A stretch of 64,000 nucleotides of DNA from Halalkalibacter akibai JCM 9157 (GTDB taxonomy: Bacteria > Bacillota > Bacilli > Bacillales > Bacillaceae_D). A model generated the notes under the pieces. The model made no database searches, was not told where the DNA came from, and worked only from the letters and a program-made list of their open reading frames with translations. This document shows positions 1 to 8,344 of this stretch, one piece after another. Location of the stretch: the NCBI RefSeq assembly GCF_000513135.1, contig NZ_BAUV01000001.1, positions 124,001 through 188,000 on the forward strand, read 5' to 3'. The translations under genes and the position numbers were made by a program. The stretch's first letter is position 1. Every line of letters begins with the position of its first letter.

Positions 1-1794
1 CATAAAAATGACCCAGGAATGGACATCCTTTCAATCATTTACAAGCACGGAATTCCAATTGAATTCCCAGATGAAGTGATTGCTCAAGCGAACTCAGTTC
101 CAGATCAAATTGATCCAGCTGATCTTAAAGATCGTCGTGATTTACGTAACGAAACGATCGTAACGATTGACGGCGCAGACGCAAAAGATTTAGATGATGC
201 GGTACATGTTAGAAAATTAGAAAATGGAAACTATTTGCTTGGTGTTTCCATTGCAGACGTGACTCATTATGTAAAAGAAGGATCTCCTATTGATTTAGAA
301 GCGGCTGACCGTGCAACAAGTGTATACTTAGTCGACCGAGTCATCCCGATGATTCCACATCGCTTATCCAATGGGATTTGTAGTTTAAATCCAAAAGTCG
401 ACCGCCTGACTTTGACTTGTGAAATGGAAATCGACTCAAACGGTCATGTTGTCAAACATGAAATTTTCCAAAGTGTAATTAAAACGACGGAACGAATGAC
501 GTACTTTGATGTTAATAAAATTTTAGTTGATAAAGATGAGGAAACTCGTGCTAATTATGAATCTCTTGTGCCGTTCTTTGAGGAAATGGAAACATTAGCG
601 GCGATTCTTCGCAAAAAGCGTTTTGACCGTGGAGCGATTGACTTTGACTTCAAAGAAGCAAAAGTGCTTGTTGACGAAGAAGGAAAAGCAACGGATGTTG
701 TTTTGAGAACGCGTTCTGTAGCGGAAAAATTAATTGAAGAATTCATGTTAGCAGCAAACGAAACTGTTGCCGAACATTTCCACTGGTTAAAGCTTCCGTT
801 CGTTTACCGAATTCACGAAGATCCAGACTCTGAGAAGTTAGCTAAGTTCCTTGAATTCATTACGAACTTTGGTTATGTGGTTCGTGGGAGTGCGAATACC
901 GTTCATCCACGCGCACTTCAGAAGCTGTTAGAAGAAATCAAGGGCGAGCCGGAAGAAACGGTTATTAGTACGGTCATGCTTCGTTCGATGCAACAAGCCA
1001 AATATGATGTGAATAGCCTTGGACACTTTGGTTTATCAACCGAGTTCTACACGCATTTTACATCTCCAATTAGACGTTATCCTGACTTACTTGTTCACCG
1101 CTTAATTCGTGAATATTTAATAAAAGGAAATGTTGATCAAGAAACACAGGAACGAATGAATGCGAAGCTTCCTGACTTAACTCGTCATGCATCAGAAATG
1201 GAAAGACGTGCCGTTGAAGCAGAGCGTGACACAGATAGTGTGAAAAAAGCTCAGTATATGGAAGATAAAATTGGTGAAGTATTCACAGGTATGATTAGTG
1301 GTGTGACGAACTTTGGAATGTTCGTTGAACTAGAAAACACAATTGAAGGACTTGTCCATGTTAGTTACTTAACGGACGACTATTATCACTATGACCAAAA
1401 ATCATATGCGATGATTGGTGAACGCACCGGTAAACAGTTCCGCATCGGTGACGAAATTGAAGTAAAAGTAACAAACGTAAACGTTGATGAAGCTTCAATT
1501 GACTTTGAAGTCGTTGGCATGAAGCCTAGAGAGCGCCGTGAACCGAGAGATCGTCCGAAAGTTATCATCGGCGGTAAACGTGAAAACCGTGGCGGTGGTG
1601 GCCGTGGTGGCGCGTCAGAAGGAAAAGGACGTGGATCTGGTTCAAGTGGCGGCAAAGGTCGAGGTGCTGGAAGTGGACGCGTTGGCAAGGAAGAAGCCAA
1701 GCCAGGTGAGAAAACAGGTGGCGGACGCAAAAAGAAAAAGTTTTTCGAAAATGCGCCAAGTGCGAAACGGAAAAAAGGGAAACGTCGTAAATAA
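1..1794 (+). CDS. rnr: Ribonuclease R (3'-5' exoribonuclease), 5'-truncated by the window edge
   Basis: Processive RNB-family hydrolase that degrades structured RNA and works with tmRNA on stalled messages. The frame is open from base 1 ([12 protein letters not shown]...), so the N-terminal cold-shock domains lie outside. Visible in order: the RNB catalytic domain with the Asp-rich signature [15 protein letters not shown], then [16 protein letters not shown], then an S1 domain ([29 protein letters not shown]), then a Gly/Arg/Lys-rich basic tail. About 598 codons are present of a usual 750-800. The order rnr-smpB-ssrA is the common Firmicute arrangement and fits its trans-translation role. A hairpin terminator follows the stop. 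Identity is very secure. Confidence 0.97.
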   Translation, partial: HKNDPGMDILSIIYKHGIPIEFPDEVIAQANSVPDQIDPADLKDRRDLRNETIVTIDGADAKDLDDAVHVRKLENGNYLLGVSIADVTHYVKEGSPIDLEAADRATSVYLVDRVIPMIPHRLSNGICSLNPKVDRLTLTCEMEIDSNGHVVKHEIFQSVIKTTERMTYFDVNKILVDKDEETRANYESLVPFFEEMETLAAILRKKRFDRGAIDFDFKEAKVLVDEEGKATDVVLRTRSVAEKLIEEFMLAANETVAEHFHWLKLPFVYRIHEDPDSEKLAKFLEFITNFGYVVRGSANTVHPRALQKLLEEIKGEPEETVISTVMLRSMQQAKYDVNSLGHFGLSTEFYTHFTSPIRRYPDLLVHRLIREYLIKGNVDQETQERMNAKLPDLTRHASEMERRAVEAERDTDSVKKAQYMEDKIGEVFTGMISGVTNFGMFVELENTIEGLVHVSYLTDDYYHYDQKSYAMIGERTGKQFRIGDEIEVKVTNVNVDEASIDFEVVGMKPRERREPRDRPKVIIGGKRENRGGGGRGGASEGKGRGSGSSGGKGRGAGSGRVGKEEAKPGEKTGGGRKKKKFFENAPSAKRKKGKRRK

Positions 1795-1796
1795 TC

Positions 1797-1843
1797 AAAG
1801 AATGGCGAAAACTTCTCTGATAGAGAAATTGACGCCATTCTTT
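1797..1843 (+). terminator. Rho-independent terminator after rnr
   Basis: Inverted repeat AAAGAATGGCG ... CGCCATTCTTT directly after the rnr stop, ending in a T-containing run. It separates rnr from smpB by about 50 bp. Confidence 0.75.
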
Positions 1844-1892
1844 CATGTTTGCTATCATTAGGATTATGTCGTGAAGCAAAAGGGTGTAGCAA

Positions 1893-2366
1893 ATGGCTGT
1901 TAAAGATAAAGATCGAAATGTTATTGCTCAGAACAAACGAGCATCTCATGATTATTTTATTGAAGAAACGTATGAGGCAGGTATGGTGTTAAAGGGAACA
2001 GAAATTAAGTCGATGCGTGCTGGTAGAATGAATTTGAAAGATTCATTTGCTCGTATCTCCAATGGAGAGATGTATCTTCATAATGCTCACATTAGCGAAT
2101 ATGAGCAAGGAAATCGTTATAATCATGAGCCGACGCGTGCGCGTAAGCTGCTTCTTCATAAAAAGCAAATTAATGAGATGATTGGGTTAACACAACAAAA
2201 AGGTTATTCAATTGTCCCGTTAAAGGTGTACATTAAGAATGGCTTTGCAAAAGTGTTAATAGGTGTGGCAAAAGGGAAGAAGAATTTTGATAAGCGCGAG
2301 ACGTTAAAACGTCAGGATGCAAAACGCGATATTGATCGTGCGTTAAGAGAGCGTCAAAAAGGCTGA
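1893..2366 (+). CDS. smpB: SsrA-binding protein SmpB
   Basis: Small basic OB-fold protein that binds the tRNA-like domain of tmRNA and takes it to stalled ribosomes. It has the usual length (157 aa) and family blocks: [27 protein letters not shown] near the N-terminus, [27 protein letters not shown] in the middle, and a Lys/Arg-rich C-terminal tail ([32 protein letters not shown]) that occupies the mRNA channel. Start ATG 1893 follows AAAGGG. Its RNA partner ssrA lies 140 bp downstream in the same direction. Secure. Confidence 0.98.
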   Translation: MAVKDKDRNVIAQNKRASHDYFIEETYEAGMVLKGTEIKSMRAGRMNLKDSFARISNGEMYLHNAHISEYEQGNRYNHEPTRARKLLLHKKQINEMIGLTQQKGYSIVPLKVYIKNGFAKVLIGVAKGKKNFDKRETLKRQDAKRDIDRALRERQKG

Positions 2367-2400
2367 GCATGAAATGACAGTATTGGTAGAGAATTACCAG

Positions 2401-2428
2401 TTGTATTCATTAGTCAGTGTGCTATAAT
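2401..2428 (+). promoter_or_regulatory. SigA-type promoter for ssrA
   Basis: TTGTAT (2401-2406) and TATAAT (2423-2428) with a 16-bp spacer, about 75 bp upstream of the mature tmRNA 5' end. This leaves a short 5' leader for processing. Position and match are good; no transcript data. Confidence 0.6.
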
Positions 2429-2505
2429 AAAGTCCAGAGCGAGAGATTAACTTGTTCTGGACACTTAGTTTCTGAGGGAATACCTCTTAAGCTAACTTTT
2501 AACTT

Positions 2506-3148
2506 GGGGACGTTTTGGATTCGACAGGGATAGGTCGTGCTTGCGTTGCGAGTCGAGGGGGTCGGCCTCGTTAAAACGCCAAAGCCATTAACTGGCAAAG
2601 AAAACAACAACTTCGCACTAGCAGCTTAATAGCGCTTTGCGGTTCCACCCTCCATCGCCCATGTGGTAGGATCTGGGACTCACTCTAAGTGGGCTACGCC
2701 GGTTACCCTCCGTCTGAGGGTGAAGGAAGAGATCAATCAGACTAGCCACAACGAAGCCTGTCACTGGGCTGACGTGTTGGCGAAATGCTAATACGGTGAC
2801 TACGCTCGTAGAAGCGTAAGTGTCGTTATCTTTGGACGTGGGTTCGATTATGGAAATAGTCGCCTCGTGTGGTGACACATGAGTGATAACTTGGCTTTAT
2901 CGATGAAGTCTACGTCACCTTTATGGTGATAAGGTAATATCGAGCGGTATGTGGAGTAATCCAACAGCCGTGTATCGACTCATAGGCTGCCTACTTAAGC
3001 AAGACAGGTAGTACTAGGATGAAGTATTCGGTCATCTGACAAATTTATATACTTCATAATACGCCAAGGGACTTGATTTAAATCAAGTTCAAGATATAGT
3101 CAGTGCCAATGCGAAAGCTTGGAATAACATGTCCCACCGTCTCCACCA
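2506..3148 (+). ncRNA. ssrA: Transfer-messenger RNA (tmRNA) gene interrupted by a group I intron
   Basis: tmRNA rescues stalled ribosomes and appends a degradation tag. The 5' end GGGGACG (2506) pairs with CGTCTCC before the CCA at 3146-3148, forming the acceptor stem. The tag reading frame at 2594-2626 encodes GKENNNFALAA followed by TAA TAG; with the charged Ala this gives AGKENNNFALAA, ending in the ClpXP-recognised ALAA. The T-arm GTGGGTTCGAT is separated from TCCCAC by a 283-nt insertion (2849-3131). Splicing restores a normal T-arm and a mature RNA of 360 nt (343 + 17). Without splicing the 3' tRNA-like domain would be broken, so the host depends on intron removal. Confidence 0.96.
2849..3131 (+). 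ncRNA. Group I self-splicing intron in the tmRNA T-loop
   Basis: The insertion lies exactly in the T-loop of ssrA. The 5' exon ends in U (2848) and the intron ends in G (3131), as group I chemistry requires. A clear P1 helix is visible: exon-intron CGAT|TAT pairs with ATAGTCG around a GGAA loop, putting a U.G wobble at the splice site. Near the 3' end AAGATATAGTC is the conserved S (P7/P3') element, and ATCGACTCATAG upstream can supply the R strand. The intron is 283 nt and has no convincing ORF. tmRNA group I introns are known but uncommon. The exact subclass and P3/P8 pairings were not computed. Confidence 0.9.
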
Positions 3149-3160
3149 AAACCATACCAT

Positions 3161-3175
3161 GAATCGCATGACCGC
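3161..3175 (+). terminator. Left half of the ssrA terminator, split by the transposon
   Basis: GAATCGCATGACC here would pair with GGTCATGCGGTTC at 41723-41735 around the loop GCATA, followed by a T-run. The transposon has inserted in this loop. ACCGC at 3171-3175 is the left copy of the target duplication. The intact hairpin is reconstructed only when the element is removed in silico. Confidence 0.85.
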
Positions 3176-3275
3176 TGTGACTTGAACCATAATTTTGCCG
3201 CTTAGGCAAGGATATGCTTCAAAAAACTTTAGGCAAGAATATACTTCAAAATACTTGAAATTACCTTGCCGCTTA
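3176..3275 (+). repeat. Transposon left end with repeated transposase-binding-like motifs
   Basis: The terminal inverted repeat is followed by TTGCC-GCTTA-GGCAA and two near-identical 17-mers, AGGCAAGGATATGCTTC (3204-3220) and AGGCAAGAATATACTTC (3231-3247), then another TTGCCGCTTA (3266-3275). Related GGCAAAGATATGATACTTC occurs in the right end (41669-41687). These are the expected multiple TnsB-binding sites; the boundaries of each protein footprint are inferred. Confidence 0.75.
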
Positions 3276-3355
3276 TTAAACTGAGAAAGATTTTTGTTTA
3301 ATTAGTTGTTCTAAAAAAATTAGTTTTTCTAAAAAAAAATATTGACTAACACGGA

Positions 3356-3412
3356 AGCACCGTTTAATAAAAACTTACTTAAAATGTAGGTTTATTAAAC
3401 GGTGCTTTTTTG
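3356..3412 (+). terminator. Terminator between the left end and tniQ1
   Basis: Perfect inverted repeat AGCACCGTTTAATAAA ... TTTATTAAACGGTGCT followed by TTTTTT. Because the native ssrA terminator is split, this hairpin may now stop ssrA read-through into the transposition genes (inference). Confidence 0.75.
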
Positions 3413-3481
3413 TTGTTGTAAGAGAGGTGAATATTCAGAAATATAAGACAGGTATAAAGGTATGTTACTAATGTCAATAAT

Positions 3482-3498
3482 ACCCCAAAAAGTGGGGT
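3482..3498 (+). promoter_or_regulatory. Small hairpin in front of tniQ1
   Basis: ACCCC-AAAAAGT-GGGGT just upstream of the ATG at 3510. The GGGGTG of the right arm is the only purine-rich candidate ribosome binding site, so the hairpin could limit translation of tniQ1. It could also be an operator. Confidence 0.35.
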
Positions 3499-3509
3499 GT
3501 TAGAAAATT

Positions 3510-4775
3510 ATGGATAGGAGTACTCTCTATAATATTGAGCCAATAGGGATAGGAACACCTTTTGTTGAGTCTTTAACCAGTTACATCATAAGGCTTTCAG
3601 AAGCACATTGTGTGTTAACTGGAAGTCTGATATCCAAAGTCTATACACCATTATTAGGAAAAGAATACTTATCAAAGATCTCTTCTAGAGGGGGAGATGG
3701 TTTCTATGATTCAGCTATTGGAATTAATGGATTAGGAAAATTAGCTGGGGAATTTATTGAGTTAACTGAAAAATTCACTGGTAGAACAGATTTAGGATTT
3801 ACTACTTTGAAAGCTTTTTCGCAAATATTTCCAAATAGGGGTTTACTGAAAAAGACCAAATCATGGTGCCCTATATGCTATGAGGAAGATAGGGTTAAAG
3901 GACGGATTATTTATGATCAATTAATTTGGAATTTTCAACTTGTTGGCACATGTCTAAAACATAAGTCACCACTTAAAAATATATGTGTGCATTGTGGACA
4001 ATTTGTATCAGTAATAAATAGAAAATCAGTGCCAGGCACTTGTTCCAAATGTGGTCAATGGTTAGGCACAATAAATAGTCTAACTTATCCAGAAAGTTAC
4101 AAAGATGAATCACTTAAAAATGTTTCTCTTATTGGCGAATTGTTGGCTGAAAAGAAAAATACTTTTTCTATTGCAAGTCCTAAAGAGTCCATAAATTTTT
4201 ATGTTAGCTCTATTTTTGATGGCTCAGTAACTGAAGCGGCAAGATGCCTTAAAGTACCTAAATCAACATTTACTTTATGGATGACTGGAAAAAGCAACCC
4301 TAGTATTAAATATTTATTGCAAGTCTCAAAGATGTTAGGAATTTCACTCATTGAATTTCTAGAAATGAATAAAGACATAAAACTGATACATTCAGCAGAA
4401 GAAGTTTTCAATCATAGAGAAAGATATGACCATTTTGAGATAAGAAATATTTTACATAAAGCCATCATTGAAAAAGAACCAGTATCAATAAGTGAATTAG
4501 CAAGAAGGATTGGTTGTGATCGTAAACTACTCTCAAAAAAGTACAAAGATGAATGCGAACAAATAAAGGCTAATTATTCTTATTATGTTCAAAAAAATCG
4601 CCAACAAAATGAGGAGTTAAAGTTACTAAAACTTGAGCAAGCAGTTAAGTCATTATCTTCCCATGCTATATACCCAAGTAGAAGGCAGGTGGAAAGTATT
4701 TTAGGTAATGGTTTTTTAAAGGAGAAAGCAGTTCAAGAGAAATGGAATAATTTAAAAAGGAGCTATCAAATATGA
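3510..4775 (+). CDS. TniQ/TnsD-family target-selection protein 1
   Basis: TniQ/TnsD proteins bind target DNA and recruit TnsC and the transposase. The N-terminal MDRSTLYNIEPIGIGTPFVESLTSYIIRLSEAH is the TniQ signature. The zinc-finger cysteines are visible: C120-x2-C123, C148/H151, C159-x2-C162, C178-x2-C181. The C-terminal half (about residues 210-420) is helical and DNA-binding-like, including EAARCLKVPKSTFTLWMTGKSNPS and ISELARRIGCDRKLLSKKY, both helix-turn-helix in character. At 421 aa it is close to Tn7 TnsD-like proteins. Its stop overlaps the next start by ATGA (4772-4775). It has a paralogue at 9492. Which of the two recognises ssrA is unknown. Confidence 0.88.
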   Translation: MDRSTLYNIEPIGIGTPFVESLTSYIIRLSEAHCVLTGSLISKVYTPLLGKEYLSKISSRGGDGFYDSAIGINGLGKLAGEFIELTEKFTGRTDLGFTTLKAFSQIFPNRGLLKKTKSWCPICYEEDRVKGRIIYDQLIWNFQLVGTCLKHKSPLKNICVHCGQFVSVINRKSVPGTCSKCGQWLGTINSLTYPESYKDESLKNVSLIGELLAEKKNTFSIASPKESINFYVSSIFDGSVTEAARCLKVPKSTFTLWMTGKSNPSIKYLLQVSKMLGISLIEFLEMNKDIKLIHSAEEVFNHRERYDHFEIRNILHKAIIEKEPVSISELARRIGCDRKLLSKKYKDECEQIKANYSYYVQKNRQQNEELKLLKLEQAVKSLSSHAIYPSRRQVESILGNGFLKEKAVQEKWNNLKRSYQI

Positions 4776-5587
4776 CAATTAGAAAGCAGTATAAATTTCC
4801 AAACTCAGTGCTTAAACAGATGCTAGGCAAGGAACCTATGGAAAGAGCAGTAATATGTCACATTTGTCTGGATACAGCAGTAATAAGCCCGGTAACAAAT
4901 AATACTCTCGGAAGGCCGTGGCTTACTATTTTAATGGATGAGTACTCTAAAAGGATTCTCGCTTTTGACTTGTCAATGGAGTCGCCATCTTATGTATCAA
5001 TAATGATGGTCGTAAGGGAATGTGTGAGAATAAACAAAATGCTCCCAAAGAACATTGTGTTAACCGATGATGATCGTAAAGTATTTAATAATATGAATTT
5101 AGATACGTTACTATCAGCATATTATATTCAAAAAATTACCTATCCAAAACATTTTTGTGAGAAATTGTTCACCAATGTAAGCAAGTTGATCGAGAGAATG
5201 GAAGAACGATGCCGTTCACCGTGGTACTTTGATGAATTAAATTTGTTTATCTCATCTTTGTTATATGAGGTTTATGATCAGCAAATGACATATATGGGAA
5301 CATGTCCAAGAGGAATTTTCAACTCGAAAAGTACTTCACGTAGATTACCACCAAGAGCAGAGTATGATCAACATTTCATCATTTTATGTTTACCCCAGAT
5401 TGAATTAAGGATAGTTAGTGGAAAGGGAATTAGGTTCAACAATATTTATTATTGGACACGTGACTTCCTAAACCCAAATCTTAGCGGTAGAAAGGTTATG
5501 GTGAAATTCGATCCTCAAGATATAAATAACGTTTACGCTTATCTTGATAATAATTGGAAAAAGCTCTCAATACTATTCTTTAATTAA
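4772..5587 (+). CDS. TnsB-like integrase-core protein with a degenerate active site
   Basis: A 271-aa protein that parallels the catalytic core and C-terminal part of the neighbouring TnsAB fusion: shared LGRPWL, DEYSKR versus DAYSRR, PSYxSxM, RECV, DTLL, YDQ and the NNxYYW...V.FDP block. The TnsB catalytic Asp (D522 of TnsAB) aligns with Cys29 here (AVICHICLD versus AHIDHTKLD). The second Asp seems kept in LTDDD and the Glu is kept in FCEKLF. It also lacks the TnsA domain and the N-terminal DNA-binding domains. It is translationally coupled to tniQ1 and upstream of tnsAB. It is probably catalytically dead and might be an accessory or regulatory subunit; decay after duplication is the alternative, but the frame is intact. 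Confidence 0.8.
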   Translation: MTIRKQYKFPNSVLKQMLGKEPMERAVICHICLDTAVISPVTNNTLGRPWLTILMDEYSKRILAFDLSMESPSYVSIMMVVRECVRINKMLPKNIVLTDDDRKVFNNMNLDTLLSAYYIQKITYPKHFCEKLFTNVSKLIERMEERCRSPWYFDELNLFISSLLYEVYDQQMTYMGTCPRGIFNSKSTSRRLPPRAEYDQHFIILCLPQIELRIVSGKGIRFNNIYYWTRDFLNPNLSGRKVMVKFDPQDINNVYAYLDNNWKKLSILFFN

Positions 5588-5605
5588 AGTAAAGGAGAAT
5601 CATTA

Positions 5606-8344
5606 ATGATCAACAATTTTGATGTGTTTTGCAAAGAACAAGGTATTAGTAGTGAACAGGAATTATTCATCAATAATATTCGCTCATCTGATCCAGCAAG
5701 AAGAGTTAAAAGTAGCGGAAAAAACGTACCTGGTTTTTACTCTAGTAAGAAAATGGGTGTAACAATTCAATTCGAGAGTCACAAACTTGAGTTAGCAGCA
5801 ATTTATTTAATGGAGTTTGATGACGACGTATACGAATTTTATGATCAACCTCCTTCGTTCAAACTAAATTACAAAATAAATGGTAAGAATAGAGGTCACA
5901 GATATACTGCAGACTTTTTTGTAATCTCCAAAGACTTTATCGGTTGGGAAGAGTGGAAGACAGAAGAGGAGTTATCCAAGAAGATGGCAGAATCGCCCGA
6001 GAGGTACATCTTGGATGAAAATGGGGTATGGAGATGCCCACCAGCTGAAGAGTACGCTAAGGAGCAAGGTTTATCCTTTCGAGTAAGAAGTTCTAAGGAG
6101 ATAAACTGGACTCTTCAGGAGAATCTCCGTTTTTTAGAAGATTATTTATTAGAAGAAAATCCATCCGTTTCGGTAACTAGTAGAAACATCATTACTAACT
6201 ATATTAAATCTGATTTAGGGATAACTCTTGATGATTTATTGTCTGTTGAGGATGCTCAATTCAGTGTAGATGATATATATAAGTTAATTATCTTAGGTGA
6301 AATCTATGTAGATTTAGATGGGTTTTTAATAGAAAAATTTGAAAAGTTCCCCCTCTTTATAGATAAAGAGGTTGCCGTAGCTTTATTAAATTTTGAAGCA
6401 ACTACTGTTAATAGAGACATTGACGGGATTGAACTAGATAATAAAGTTGTTCTAGAGATAGGTGGTAATATCCTCTGGAACGGAAACTTGTTTATGGTTG
6501 TAAATATTGGGGAAACTGAAATTTCTTTATTAGATGAGGCAGAAAAAATAATTCCTTTACCTAAACATTCTGTTGAGGAACTGATAAAAAAAGGATACAT
6601 AAAATCACTTGCTTCAAATGAATCCAATGAGAAACACGATGAAGAAGTTCAAGAATATAAAGAAATTATTAAGTCAGCAAGTCCCTCTGACCTTCAAGAG
6701 GCAAATGAGAAGTACTTTCTTTTGCGTAAGCATCTAGAAGGAGAAGTAGTGGATGTCCCTCCTAGAACATTGAGACATTGGAAGAAGAAATACAATGATG
6801 CTGTAAGAGAGTATGGAAAAGGATATATTGGTTTAATTCCTGCTCGACATAAACAAGGAAATAAAACAAGAAGATTAAATAAAGATGTTATTGATTTAAT
6901 GGAAATATATATAACGGAAGTTTATGAAAATAAAAAACAACGTAATGTGTCATCTGTATATAATTCCTTTAAATTAGATTGCATTGAGAAAGGGTTTGAT
7001 CCACCTACTAAAAAGACATTTGAAAAACAAATTGAACGCCGTCCCTCTCATGAACAAGAGTTGAAAAGAAAAGGGAAAAAAGCAGCATATGATAAGGAAC
7101 CAGTTTATTGGGAGTTAACCCAAACGACACCAAGACATGGGGGTAGGCCGTTTGAGATTGCGCATATTGATCATACAAAGCTTGATATTGAACTCATATG
7201 TTCAAAAACTCAAAAAAACCTTGGAAGGCCGTGGTTAAGCTTATTGGTTGATGCTTATTCAAGAAGAGTCTTATCATTTCATTTAACCTATGATCCTCCG
7301 TCTTATCGATCATGCATGAACACGATAAGAGAATGTGTAAATAAATTTTCTAGAATGCCAAAGACAATCATAGTAGACGGCGGGAAGGATTTTCAAGGTA
7401 CGTATTTTGATACCTTACTAGCTCAATATGAGTGTAATAAGAAAACAAGACCAGGTGCAAAACCAAGATTTGGCTCAGTATGTGAAAGGCTATTTGGAAC
7501 AACTAACACTATGTTCATATATAATCTTCAAGGAAATACTCAGATGACCAAAAATAATGTGCGGTTGTTGACAAAAGATACAAATCCAAAAGGCTTAGCA
7601 ATTTGGACTTTAGAGCATTTATATGAAGCTTTAAATCAATGGCTCTATGAAGAATATGATCAGAGGACACATATATCACTTGATCAAAGTCCCCGAGATG
7701 CTTATCAACAGAATATTAGGAAAACAGGTGAAAGAAAGCAAACTTATATCAAGTATGATTACAACTTTGAAATGTTTACACTACCGACAACAAAAAAAGG
7801 GACTGCCAAAGTACAGATAGGAGATGGGATAAAGATAAACAATGTTTATTACTGGTCATATGAGTTGCAAAATCCTGCAGTTGAGGGAAAACAAGTCCCT
7901 GTTCGTTACGATCCATTTGATTATAGTAAAGCATACGCTTATGTAAATAAGAGGTGGATAAAATTAAACTCACAATATGAATTAGAGTTTGCAGGTAGAA
8001 CAGAAAAAGAAATAAAAATTGCTACGGCAGAATTAAGAAGTAGGAAAAAGAATACACAGGATTCAATTAATATATCGGCATTAGATATAGCAAAGTTTCT
8101 TAGGACTACAGAAGCACATGAACTGCTAGAAATTCAAAGGTTAAAGGATGAAGCATTTAAAAAATCTCTCACTGTTATTGAAGGTGGGAAAAAAAGTCTA
8201 GCGAAAAAGCAAGCTGATAGTAAGGCTTTTAATAAAAGTGAGATTAAAAGTACTAACTTGCAAAAAGTAGATGATGATATAAAAACTTCTAAAGACGAAA
8301 TTGAAGAAGTTACTCAATTTGATTTATACGAGGAGTTTTTCTAA
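5606..8344 (+). CDS. TnsA-TnsB fusion transposase
   Basis: Heteromeric Tn7-type transposase in one 912-aa chain. Residues about 45-190 are a TnsA endonuclease domain with the restriction-like catalytic set E62, D103 (YTADFFV) and E116-x-K118 (WEEWK), which cuts the 5' ends. Residues about 350-510 are basic DNA-binding segments. Residues about 515-690 form the DDE core: D522 (HIDHT), D591 (IIVDGG) and E627 (VCERLFG), with 35 residues between the last two. The C-terminal tail (about 740-912) is charged and would contact TnsC. ATG 5606 follows AAAGGAG. The stop overlaps the tnsC start. All catalytic residues are present, so the element may still be active. Confidence 0.95.
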   Translation: MINNFDVFCKEQGISSEQELFINNIRSSDPARRVKSSGKNVPGFYSSKKMGVTIQFESHKLELAAIYLMEFDDDVYEFYDQPPSFKLNYKINGKNRGHRYTADFFVISKDFIGWEEWKTEEELSKKMAESPERYILDENGVWRCPPAEEYAKEQGLSFRVRSSKEINWTLQENLRFLEDYLLEENPSVSVTSRNIITNYIKSDLGITLDDLLSVEDAQFSVDDIYKLIILGEIYVDLDGFLIEKFEKFPLFIDKEVAVALLNFEATTVNRDIDGIELDNKVVLEIGGNILWNGNLFMVVNIGETEISLLDEAEKIIPLPKHSVEELIKKGYIKSLASNESNEKHDEEVQEYKEIIKSASPSDLQEANEKYFLLRKHLEGEVVDVPPRTLRHWKKKYNDAVREYGKGYIGLIPARHKQGNKTRRLNKDVIDLMEIYITEVYENKKQRNVSSVYNSFKLDCIEKGFDPPTKKTFEKQIERRPSHEQELKRKGKKAAYDKEPVYWELTQTTPRHGGRPFEIAHIDHTKLDIELICSKTQKNLGRPWLSLLVDAYSRRVLSFHLTYDPPSYRSCMNTIRECVNKFSRMPKTIIVDGGKDFQGTYFDTLLAQYECNKKTRPGAKPRFGSVCERLFGTTNTMFIYNLQGNTQMTKNNVRLLTKDTNPKGLAIWTLEHLYEALNQWLYEEYDQRTHISLDQSPRDAYQQNIRKTGERKQTYIKYDYNFEMFTLPTTKKGTAKVQIGDGIKINNVYYWSYELQNPAVEGKQVPVRYDPFDYSKAYAYVNKRWIKLNSQYELEFAGRTEKEIKIATAELRSRKKNTQDSINISALDIAKFLRTTEAHELLEIQRLKDEAFKKSLTVIEGGKKSLAKKQADSKAFNKSEIKSTNLQKVDDDIKTSKDEIEEVTQFDLYEEFF

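Noticed and set aside
1389-1949. Minus-strand 186-aa frame opposite the 3' end of rnr and start of smpB
   Set aside because: Pro/Arg-rich shadow of the rnr Gly/Arg tail; it runs across a terminator and the smpB start.
2422-2878. Two minus-strand open frames across the ssrA region
   Set aside because: They lie on the complement of a clear tmRNA gene and lack ribosome binding sites.
3148-3300. Prophage or integrative element at the tmRNA 3' end using a tyrosine integrase
   Set aside because: No integrase gene or duplicated tmRNA 3' segment was seen; Tn7-type ends and a 5-bp duplication explain the junction fully.
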